Shown in pieces: positions 41,837 to 50,372 of a DNA stretch of 64,000 nt (the first letter of the stretch is position 1; each line of letters begins with the position of its first letter). The stretch comes from Rebecca billardiae RCC1528 (lineage: Eukaryota > Haptophyta), in assembly GCA_965240325.2 (NCBI GenBank), contig OZ251252.1, positions 558,001-622,000 of the forward strand, given 5' to 3'. Below the pieces are notes generated by a model that saw only the letters and a list, made by a program, of their open reading frames with translations, searched no databases and was not told where the DNA came from. Position numbers and translations under genes: made by a program.

Positions 41837-42760
41837 ATGGCGACGGTCCCGGCAGTCGCCCTGCGGCATGCATTCAGCCACCTCGGACCGCGTGACCGGC
41901 TCGTCGTGGCGCAGGTGTGCCGGTGGTGGCACTCCGTCGCAACTGATCTCTCCGCCGGCACGGAGCCGGTGCCCGTGCGCTACGACATGACGCACCCGCC
42001 CGCGCCGCCTTTCTCTGCGTACGTGTGCACGGCGGTCTACGGCGCTGACGTGTACGTGTACGGGCACACGGACGAGTTCGAGGGGTGCGAGTGCACCGAC
42101 GGGTGTCGTGACGCCAAACGGTGCCCGTGCTGCCGGTACGGTGGGCACGTGGAGTGCTCGTACACCTGCGCGTGCTCACGAGCACTGTGTCGCAATCGCG
42201 CCGTCGGCCTAGGCCTTTGCGTGCACTTGCAACTCGTGCACACGGCGTGCGGCCTGGGGGTGCGCACGCTCGAGCAGCTGGGGCGTGGCCAATTTGTGTG
42301 CGAGTACGCGGGCGAGGTGCTCACCGCCAGCGCCGCGCGCGCACGCCTCGACGCGTACGATCGAGACCTGATGGCTAGCAAGTACCTGATGGCAGTCAGG
42401 GAATCGTTCGGGCCGTTGCGGCATGGGAGAGCAGGGCGGGGTCTCGGTCGTGCGCGGACGGAGGTGACGTACGTGGACGCGACCTACTCCGGCGCCGTGG
42501 GGCGCTTCATCAACCACTCGTGCGCGCCGAACCTCGAGACGCGGACCGTCCGCGTCGGCCACGCCGTGCCGCACGTCGGTCTGTTTGTGTGCGTGGCCAG
42601 CATACGCGCGGGTGAGCAGCTCAGCTTCGACTACGGCGAGGCAGCCGCGGACATCACTGGCGTGCAGAAGGTGGCCAGCAGCGGCACGCCGTGCCTGTGC
42701 GGTGTGCCGGCGTGCCGCGGCTTCCTGCCCAACCACGACGAGCTCCTGCTGGCGGACTGA
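41837..42760 (+). CDS. F-box + pre-SET/SET/post-SET protein (H3K9-methyltransferase-like)
   Basis: Starting at MATVPAVALRH (41837) the frame gives 307 aa. Residues 5-35 (ALRHAFSHLGPRDRLVVAQV, CRWWHSVA) form an F-box-like motif. A Cys-rich pre-SET follows (CECTDGCRDAKRCPCC, CSYTCACSRALCRNR), then a SET domain with GRGQFVCEYAGEVLT, the AdoMet/active-site RFINHSCAPNLE and SFDYGE, and a post-SET zinc site CLCGVPACRGFL. This is the SUV39/SETMAR-type order, so histone lysine methylation in the nucleus is likely. An F-box in front of a SET domain is unusual. An upstream in-frame ATG at 41741 would add 32 basic residues. Confidence 0.8.
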   Translation: MATVPAVALRHAFSHLGPRDRLVVAQVCRWWHSVATDLSAGTEPVPVRYDMTHPPAPPFSAYVCTAVYGADVYVYGHTDEFEGCECTDGCRDAKRCPCCRYGGHVECSYTCACSRALCRNRAVGLGLCVHLQLVHTACGLGVRTLEQLGRGQFVCEYAGEVLTASAARARLDAYDRDLMASKYLMAVRESFGPLRHGRAGRGLGRARTEVTYVDATYSGAVGRFINHSCAPNLETRTVRVGHAVPHVGLFVCVASIRAGEQLSFDYGEAAADITGVQKVASSGTPCLCGVPACRGFLPNHDELLLAD

Positions 42761-42957
42761 AGCAGCAGGCAATAAGTGGCCGCTGACGGACCTGAGTCCT
42801 GAGCATGGCGGGCGCCCCCGCGGATCGTTCTACTCCGGTTCTCGCGTCGGGCTTCCGGCCGGTCCCGCACTCCTGTCTGGCAAATAACTTCGTCACAGTC
42901 GTCGTATATCATTATTAAATCCATCGTCGTCATTATAATCGCGATCAGCAGCATATA

Positions 42958-43041
<84 letters not shown>

Positions 43042-43482
43042 GCTGACGCCTCGGCCTGTGTTGCATGATACCACGTCGTTAATATATTCGGCGGCGGCGG
43101 CGGATGCGGGATGACCGGATGACCGCATACATATCCGCCGAATATAATCCGCCGCGTACGGCGTAGGCCGTAGTGCGCTGCGAGCCTCAGCATCATGACG
43201 ATCAAGTCATCACGACACATGCAGCGCGCGAGAGTAGTACTCTGACGGCCGCGAGTGCGCCCGATAGGCGGGCCTTGATTCGCCGCCAAGCTCAAGAGCG
43301 CGCATACTTGTAGCCAGTGACGACCATCGCGCTGCGAGGTGCGAGTCCGACGACTCCGACGACTTTCTCCCGAATGTGGAGCAGCCGTATCAGATCGCGG
43401 TCATCGCGATATTCTGGAGAGTGGAGTCACCGCCGTGTGCGCATCGTCACGCGGGCGCCGTCAGGCGGGCGCCGTCGACGTA
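42761..43482. other. intergenic with long TA microsatellite
   Basis: Holds the (TA)n tract at 42961-43037. The sequence CGCCTCGGCCTGTG...CCACGTCGTTAATATAT after it also resembles the 3' side of the microsatellites near 23240 and 23430 (TGCC...CACGTCGTTAAATATAT), so these microsatellites may sit in a dispersed repeat. Confidence 0.5.
42961..43037. repeat. (TA)n microsatellite, about 38 units
   Basis: Uninterrupted alternating A and T for about 76 bp. It is the longest of the many TA tracts in the window. Confidence 0.9.
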
Positions 43483-45039
43483 TCATCCGACACGTCGCTC
43501 GAGCGCGACCACCCGGTCCGTCAGCCGTCCCATCGCCTTGAGCAGCACGAGCTGCTGCCGCTGCAGCGTGCGCAGCATGCCGCCCACATGCCGCAGCGCC
43601 TCCGCGCTGCCGGCGCTGTCGCGGGCGCGATCGCTGCCGCTGTCGCCATCGCCGTCGTCCGCTGTGTCCTCCTCGCCGCCATCTGAGCCGTCCTCGTCGC
43701 CGGCAGCGTCGGCGCGCGCGGTGGCATGGCTCGACGCCTCCACGGGGGTCGGCCCGGGCCGTTTCGACTTGAGGCAGATGTGCACCTCGCCCAGCAGATT
43801 GCTCACCACCCTGCGCCCGTCGCCCACCTGCATCAGCACGGCCTCGCGATGCGCGACGAGCGCGCGCTGCATCCGGCCTACCTCGTCCGCGCTGAGCGCG
43901 CGCAGCGCGCGCACGAGCGACATGGGCGAGTCCATGAACATGGCTGTGTCGAACTTGAACCAGAACTGCTCGTACGGCACGAAGTCGTGGAACGCCGCCT
44001 TCATCTTGTCGCACAGCACCACCGGGATGCAGCCGGCCGCGAGCGCGCTGTAGAAGCGCGACGAGGTGCAAATGTCGCCCGCGGGCGCGAGGCAGAATGT
44101 CGACTCCGCCATCAGCCGGCCCATCGTCACGTACCGGTTGCCGGTGGAGCCGGCGGCGATGCGCGCGTACGACGCGGCGAGCTCGTCCACGCTCGTCCCG
44201 CGCTTCTTCGCCGTCTTCGCCAGCGCGCGCTCGGTGCACTGGTGGCCCTCGCCGCGCCCGCCGCGCGAGGGCACCAGCAGAATGTCAGCGTCGCCGTCCG
44301 TGCCGGCGAGCAGCTCGGAGAGCCGGCAGCGGATGAAGTGGCCGGTGCAGCACACGTCGAAGGAGCCGGCGAAGTAGAGGAGGCGGCGCTTCGGCCTGCT
44401 CGGGTTGAACGCGCGCAGCGCCTCCTGGTTGGGCTGGTGCCCCACGTCGAACGTGCACTTGCCGACCGACGAGCCAGCCGACTTTGGGTGCCACTTACCG
44501 AACGGCTTCATCCGGCCGACGATCGTCTTCCGGAGGAGCTTGGAGAGCGGCTTCATGCGCATGCGCATGGGCACCGCGACGGAGAGGTTGTGCAACGGCG
44601 TGCCGACCAGGTCGGGCCCGAACAGCTGCGACTTGGAGCTCACCCAGAAGTGGTCGTTGCCCCCATACCGCTTCCAGTAGCGCGCGCGCTTGAGCGCGTC
44701 GTACGCAACCTCCATGCGCTGCTCGTGCGTGACGCCGTTGCACACGTGGATCTTCCACGACGAGTACTCCATGATGGGCAGGTAGAACACCCGCGCCTGC
44801 TGCGGGTCGCTCACGCGGTTCGGGTGCGCCTTGAGCCGGTCGTACACGTGGATCTCCTGCAGGCCCTCGCCGTGCGGCGAGTTGATGAGCTGCGCGTACC
44901 CCGGGCAGTTGCGGAGGTAGGACATGTCGAGCGCGGGGTCGATGTACATGTAGAACTTCATCGTGTCCCACGGCCGATCCTCGTCCGCGCGCGCGATCCC
45001 CGACGCTGCCACGAAGAGCAGCAGCAGCCGGCACGCCAT
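43483..45039 (-). CDS. exostosin-family (GT47) glycosyltransferase-like protein
   Basis: The ATG at 45039 gives MACRLLLLFVAASGIARADE, a signal peptide, and a 518-aa product. An open frame runs upstream but lacks such a start. The exostosin-type core is visible: KFYMYIDPALD, RVFYLPIMEYSSW, LLYFAGSFDVCCTGH, DILLVPSRGGRGE and the nucleotide-sugar-binding STFCLAPAGDICTSSRFYSA followed by LAAGCIPVVLCDKM. GT47 enzymes build heparan-type or plant wall glycans in the Golgi; the donor and acceptor here are unknown. An acidic stretch (residues about 440-475) and a C-terminal coiled coil with LRTLQRQQLVLLKAMGRL follow the catalytic part. It is in tandem on the same strand with the VTT gene, 423 bp downstream of it. 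Confidence 0.8.
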   Translation of the reverse strand: MACRLLLLFVAASGIARADEDRPWDTMKFYMYIDPALDMSYLRNCPGYAQLINSPHGEGLQEIHVYDRLKAHPNRVSDPQQARVFYLPIMEYSSWKIHVCNGVTHEQRMEVAYDALKRARYWKRYGGNDHFWVSSKSQLFGPDLVGTPLHNLSVAVPMRMRMKPLSKLLRKTIVGRMKPFGKWHPKSAGSSVGKCTFDVGHQPNQEALRAFNPSRPKRRLLYFAGSFDVCCTGHFIRCRLSELLAGTDGDADILLVPSRGGRGEGHQCTERALAKTAKKRGTSVDELAASYARIAAGSTGNRYVTMGRLMAESTFCLAPAGDICTSSRFYSALAAGCIPVVLCDKMKAAFHDFVPYEQFWFKFDTAMFMDSPMSLVRALRALSADEVGRMQRALVAHREAVLMQVGDGRRVVSNLLGEVHICLKSKRPGPTPVEASSHATARADAAGDEDGSDGGEEDTADDGDGDSGSDRARDSAGSAEALRHVGGMLRTLQRQQLVLLKAMGRLTDRVVALERRVG

Positions 45040-45462
45040 CACGGGCCCGTCGCTCAATTCACGAATCGCACGATGGCCGCCCGTCCACTGCAGCGGTGCA
45101 GCCGGGCTCAACTGCCGGAACACATCGAAAGACGACGATCGGACTCTACCCGCTGCTAAGAGTGCGTAACTGCGTTCTAAGTAGTTACTGCGATAGTCTA
45201 GCAGAGTGATCCGAGGCGCGCACTGCCGTGCCATAGTTGTGTGCATCGTCTTCCCAGGTGAAGCGTGGGCACCTCGTGACACCACGGCACTCTGACGGTG
45301 TCGGAACATGCAGGCCTCCGTGACCCGCGGCGGCGCCTCCGCGGCCGTCCGCCGCCACGGCGGCGAGTCAGCGGGCGCGGAAGAGTGTGCCTGCCGTCAC
45401 CGGCAGGCAGCCGCGCGCAGCAGCAGCAGCAGCAAGCGCAAGAGCAAGCGCACGAGCGGCGT
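45040..45462. other. intergenic between tandem minus-strand genes
   Basis: 3' flank of the VTT gene and 5' flank of the exostosin gene. An AGCAGCAGCAGCAGC run lies at 45418-45434. No gene is visible. Confidence 0.45.
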
Positions 45463-46239
45463 CTACTCCGCCTTGCCGTTCACCTTGTGCGCGCCATTCC
45501 TGCGCGCCGGCGGCTGGGGGCTCCCGACCGGGCTGCCCATCGTCCGCCTGTGCTCGTCGAGCTGGGACTTGCAGTAGTGCGCGAACCCGCCGAGCCCGCT
45601 AAGCAGCAGCACGAGCGCGCAGGCCTTGGCCGCGACGACGCCAGAGTGCGTGCCCTCGCCGCTCACCGCGTCCTGCAGCGAGCTCGCCGAGCTGCCCGTC
45701 AGCGACCACGCCACCGAGTAGGGCACGTTCACCGCGACCGTGACCGCTCCGAACAGCGAGGTCGGCACGACGTGCGCGGGCAGCAGCGAGAGGCCGTAGT
45801 TTTTGATGGCGATCGGCGTGGGCGAGGCGCGCACCATCGCAATCGTCTCCGCCGGCGCGCCGAGCAGCGCGTGCTGCAGGTGCGACGTCAGCTTCTCCAG
45901 CCGGCCCCAGCGGCAGTGGTGGTGGTTCGCGTTCGGATGCGCCGCGTCCCACGCGGCCGCGGCCGCGGCCGCGGCCGCGCGGCGTCGGGCCAGCACCGGC
46001 GAGATGAACGTCCGCCCTAGCATGAACGCCCCCAGGCTCCCCGCGGTCTTCCCCACGACCGACGCCGTCACCGAGCTCACGGAGGAGAAAGTGTATCCCG
46101 CCGCGATCTCGAGAGGCGTGGTTGGCAAGCACGCGACCGTCCACAGTGTGAGGAAGAGCGCGTAGTAGACGACGCCGAGGGGCCCCTTCGTCTGCAGCCA
46201 CGTGAATAGCCGCAGCACCGTGAGCACCAGCGTCTGCAT
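45463..46239 (-). CDS. VTT/DedA (TVP38/TMEM64-type) membrane protein
   Basis: 258 aa. Hydrophobic spans flank the VTT pattern: GPLGVVYYALFLTLW, a Pro-rich CLPTTPLEIAAGYTF, then SVTASVVGKTAGSLGAFMLGR, and re-entrant-type SLLPAHVVPTSLFGAVT. This fits the SNARE-associated/VTT family, which includes lipid scramblases and transporters of the secretory pathway. An Ala9 run (GGCCGCGGCC repeats, 45952-45980) interrupts the loop after ARRR. The start lies right at the first span, so an N-terminal exon may be missing. The substrate and the exact membrane are unknown. Confidence 0.75.
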   Translation of the reverse strand: MQTLVLTVLRLFTWLQTKGPLGVVYYALFLTLWTVACLPTTPLEIAAGYTFSSVSSVTASVVGKTAGSLGAFMLGRTFISPVLARRRAAAAAAAAAWDAAHPNANHHHCRWGRLEKLTSHLQHALLGAPAETIAMVRASPTPIAIKNYGLSLLPAHVVPTSLFGAVTVAVNVPYSVAWSLTGSSASSLQDAVSGEGTHSGVVAAKACALVLLLSGLGGFAHYCKSQLDEHRRTMGSPVGSPQPPARRNGAHKVNGKAE

Positions 46240-47299
46240 CGTCGACGGGCCCGGCGCCCTCCGCAGAGCGCGGCCGGCGTGAGCGCTGCGACAACCAGGC
46301 GCGGCCGCTGGCAGCCACTGCCCGTGTGCGCTAAGGAGACACTTCCGCCGCCGGTGACAAGATGCACGATGCAGATTGCAGCCAATCGGAGCGGGTTTGC
46401 AAAATGTTCGCCGTACAACAGCGACGATCCTCGGCGTGACGAAGCCCGCGCCGTTGGGCCGTGGTCGTCAAAGGTGAACGAACGAAGGTCGGGGCGCTTG
46501 ATCCGCCCGAAACAAGTCCTCCAAAGCGCACTCTTCCTTCCGGAAGACTCTGATTCAACTTTCCTATGGAGCGCTCGTTGGAACTTGGCGGGGCTTGGAA
46601 CTTGACACCGCATTTCCCAGCGAAGTGCCCCATCTCGGCGGGGCTGGCACGGTCGGCACACGCTCCTGAGCGCTCGCTTTGCGGTGCGGCAGGCCTTGGG
46701 CCGCCCAGACAGACATGCCGCGACCGAATTACCGGGCCATGCGCGCACCACACCCGCGCTACATGGCCTACGCGCTGGACGACTGAGAGGCAACGCCGAA
46801 CCACTGCATTCCACTGCCCGGCATGCACCCCGAGTCACCTTCAGAGGGCGTCGACGAGCGCAGAGCGGGTGCGTGGGAGTTCGACCAACTCGTGTACCTT
46901 CTTGCAAGCACCAGCGGCGAGGTCGCAAGCCGAACCTTGACCAGCCGTGGAACTTGAGCTGGTCGGCAGCAAAACCACCGTTCAACCCGGATCAAGTTAG
47001 CAGCGTGCGAGGAGGAGGCGCGGTGCGCGTCCGCGGCTGGCGAGAGGCGTCCGGACCGTGCCGTTCTCGGCCGCGCCCGCGCGCTTCCCGCCGCCGCGGG
47101 CCCCGTGTACGCCCGTCGTCGCCCTCGCCGCGCGGGCGCCAAACCGGCGTCAAGTTCCAACGAGCGCTCCATACTACATTGTCACTCTTGATCATGAACA
47201 GACTCTTGATCAGTTGACTGCGAATTAGTCATCCATCACTGGAAAATCGTCTCCGGACTTTCCTGGTCGCGAGCCCGCAACGAAGCCCGCGACGTGGCC
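46240..47299. other. intergenic, mostly a MITE
   Basis: 5' flanks of the divergent VTT and ABCF genes. The element at 46567-47171 fills most of it. Outside the element no gene is visible. Confidence 0.5.
46567..47171. mobile_element. Tc1/mariner-like MITE (605 bp) with 21-bp TIRs and TA target duplication
   Basis: The first 21 bp (46567-46587, starting TGGAGCGCTCGTTGG) and the last 21 bp (47151-47171, ending CCAACGAGCGCTCCA) are perfect inverted repeats. TA flanks both ends (46565-46566 and 47172-47173). The left end has an extra internal copy of the CTTGGAACTTG portion, after which weak inverted homology continues. No transposase ORF is inside, so it is non-autonomous. Confidence 0.8.
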
Positions 47300-48728
47300 A
47301 TGGACGGCCGACACGCCGCGCGCGCAGCGCTCCTTCTCGCCGCCGCGTGCACGAGCGCCGCCGCGACGCGCGCCAGGCCCGCCGCGCGCGCGCACGCGCG
47401 CATGTCGACCACCCCTCCGTCCGCTCCAGCCGACGCCTCGCCGCGCCCCGCCCTCGCCCTCGAGGACGTGGCCTTTGCGTTCGAGGGCGCCGAGCGTCCG
47501 CTGCTCGAGCGCGTCGGCCTCGAGGTGCGCGTGGGCGAGCGGCTGGGCCTGGTCGGGCGGAACGGGTGCGGGAAGACGACGCTTCTCCGCCTCGCAGCCG
47601 GCCTCCTCGCGCCCTCCGCCGGCACCGTCGAGCGCGCCAGCCAGGCGCGCGTCGGCGTTCTCTCACAGGACTATCTCGAGGGGCTGCGCGCGCACGCCGA
47701 GCCGGCCGAGGAGCTCGTGGCAGCGGCGCTGGCGCAGCCGGCGTGCGGTGCGGCGGGGTCGGGCGAGGGCGAGGGCACGGAGGCGAGACGCGCCGAGGCG
47801 CGCGCGCTCCTCGCGCGCTTCGGCTTCTCGCGCGAGCAGCTGGAGCAGCGGCCGTCGCAGCTGTCGCATGGCTGGGGCATGCGACTCGGACTGGCGTGCG
47901 CGCTCGCGCCGCGGCCGGAGGTGCTGCTGCTCGACGAGCCGACGAACCACGTGGACCTGCGCACGATCGAGTGGCTCGAGAGCTACCTCCGCGCCGAGCT
48001 CGGCGGCACCGCCCTCCTCTTCGCCTCGCACGACCGCGAGTTTGTCGACCGCGTCGCGACGTCGATCGCTCACGTTGACGGCGGCCGGGTCACGCGCTAC
48101 CAGGGTGGGTACCGGAGGTTTGTCGAGCTGAGGCGGCTGCGCGTGGAGGCGGGCCGGGAGCGGGAGGCGCTGGGCGCGCGGCGCGCAGCCGCCGCGCCCG
48201 ACGCCGACGACGACGACGACCTCGACGCCGTCCCCGCCTGGAGGCGCGAGCCGAAACCGTGGGAGCGGCAGCCTGACCTCGGAAGGGCGGGCGGCACCAA
48301 GCGTGCGCGCGCCCCGCCGCTGCGGTTCAGGCTCGCGAGCGCGCTCAAGCCGCCGCGCGCGCTCGTGGCGGAGGCGGGTGGCGCGCCGCCCGTGCTCGCC
48401 GCGCTCGACGGCTGCACGTTTGCGCACGCGCAGACCGGCGCCGCGCCGTTGGCCGCTGCCGCGGACGCCGGCGCCGCGCCGGAGGGCGCGGCGCGCGGCG
48501 CGGACGCTGGCGCGGCCGGCGCGCCACGCGTGTGTGCGGCGAGCCAGCAGCCGGCGCGCGCGGACAGCGCGGTGCTGCGCGACGTGAGCCTGTGCGTGCG
48601 CCGCGGCGACCGCGTCGGCCTCGTCGGCGACAACGGCGCGGGCAAGAGCACCGTCCTGCAGCTGCTCGCAGGCACGCTCGCGCCGGCGGCGGGCGATGGG
48701 AGTGCCGGGCTGCGCGCGGCCGTGGAGC

Positions 48729-48785
<57 letters not shown>

Positions 48786-49699
48786 AGGGCGTTCGGGCCT
48801 TCTTCTTCTCGCAGAACATGGCGGACACGCTGCCGGCGCAGCTCGACCTCGTCAGCGCCGTGCGCGAGGCCGCGCGACTGGGCGTCGTCGTCGCGCGCGC
48901 TAGCCCTCGCGACTCTGCATCCGCGGCCGACGTGGCCGGCGCGGCCGGCGCGGCCGGCGCGGCCGGCGCGGCCGGCGCGGCCGGCGCGGCCGGCGCGGCC
49001 GGCGACGCTGCGGGCGCGGACGCGGGCGCGGGCGCGGGCGCGGACGCGGACGGTGCAGCAGCCTCGCTGAGTCGGGACGAGCGGGTGGCAATCCACCGGC
49101 AGCTCCGAGCGGTCGGCTTCCCCGCCGGCACGCACGAGCGCACGGTCGGCAGCCTCTCCGGCGGTGAGCGCGCGCGCGTTCTGCTTGCCGCTCTCCTGCG
49201 CGCGCGCGCCCAGCTGCTGCTGCTCGACGAGCCGACGAATCACCTCGACATCGGCGCGACGGAGGCGCTGGAGGAGGCGCTGCGCGCGTACGACGGCACG
49301 CTCGTGGTCGCGTCGCACGACCGCTTCTTCCTCGGCCAGACCACGCGCCGCATCGTCGAAGTGCACGCCCAGCAACTGTGCGAGCACGAGGGCGGGTGGG
49401 CTGCGTACGCTCGCGCCGCCGCCGAGCGCGCGCGCGCCGAGGGCGAGATGTCGAGCGCCGCAGCGGCCGCGGCGCGGCGCGAGGCGGACCAAGGGTTCGT
49501 CGGCGCGCGCGCGCACGCGCCCAAGATGGTCACGGTCGACGGCCGATTCTTCGACGCGAGCGGGCGCGAGCTCGAGCGCAAGCGCGCGGCGGGCGCGCGG
49601 CCGACGATGAAGCGGCCTGGCGCCCTCAAGCGCATGAAGAACTCGCAGCGCCGCCAGGTGGGCCGACCGCGCCGGCAGCAGGAGGCGGGGTCCGAGTGA
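47300..49699 (+). CDS. ABCF-family (soluble, duplicated) ABC ATPase
   Basis: 799 aa from the ATG at 47300. Two ATP-binding cassettes are present. The first has Walker A GRNGCGKTT (86-94), an altered signature LSHGWGMR and Walker B LLLDEPTNHVD. The second has GDNGAGKST, LSGGERAR and LLLDEPTNHLD. No transmembrane domain is present, as in ABCF/EF3-like ribosome-associated factors. The N-terminus (ARAALLLAAACTSAAATRAR, then RPAARAHARMS) looks like a signal plus Arg/Ala-rich transit sequence, so a plastid location is possible; initiation at the internal Met (47402) would give a cytosolic form. The second cassette is expanded by simple repeats (48736-48783 and 48934-49004). A basic C-terminus (RRQVGRPRRQQEAG) follows. 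Confidence 0.85.
48934..49004 (+). repeat. in-frame 9-bp tandem repeat (GCCGGCGCG) in ABCF gene
   Basis: About eight units of GCCGGCGCG encode (AGA)n in the second cassette. Another in-frame array, GGGCGC repeats encoding Ala-Gly, lies at 48736-48783. Both insert low-complexity loops without breaking the frame. Confidence 0.85.
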
Positions 49700-50372
49700 G
49701 TGGTGCTGGCCTGGACCGGATGACACGGGGCGCGTGTCTGGCGCTGAGCGCGGCCGCCGCCCGGACGGCAGACGACGGTCCGTCGGTGGCAGTAGTCCAC
49801 TGTCGAGCGGGCAGCCCGTCGCGCGTCTTTGCCTTTATATATATATATCTAGCGCTGTCTGACGTCCGTGAGCGTGACGGTGGGCACGGCACCTGCCATT
49901 GTCAACTGACGACGGCCCGTAGTCGTCGGCCCCGGCCCGCGGCACCTACGGGACCGCGCGTAGTCGGCGTAGTGCCAGTGCGGGCGCCTGTCCGCGGCTG
50001 TCGGCAACGACCGTCGTCATATCATCATCGTCGTAGTCAGTCACTATCGTCATCAAGCTGTCGTCACAGTCGTCGTCATTTCACTATACACTGTAACACT
50101 CAGTGTCACTACACTATACGACGACTGCGCCAGTATAGCAGTTATATATATATATATATATTATATACGCGCATGCACTGCTTAGTGTCACTGTCCGGTA
50201 GGCAGCGCCGTGAACGGTCGAGGTGAACCGCCGTGACCGGTCACCGGGAGCAGTGCCGCACTCAGATGCGCGTCAGCGCTAGTCCGACGCCGATCACAGA
50301 GCACTGCGCTGCTCCGACTCGGTCTCTGCAGCAGCCGCAGTGGGGCCTCGACAGTCCGACAGAGGCCGAGCG
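49700..50372. other. intergenic between convergent genes
   Basis: Contains TA microsatellites at about 49836-49849 and 50143-50166 and GTCGTC-rich sequence. No gene is visible. Confidence 0.5.

Noticed and set aside
42961-43037. Replication origin or centromere signal in the long TA tract
   Set aside because: A plain microsatellite with no other supporting features. Many shorter ones occur across the window.
43483-45309. Upstream extension of the exostosin frame to 45309
   Set aside because: The extension lacks a targeting signal, whereas the Met at 45039 starts a clear signal peptide.
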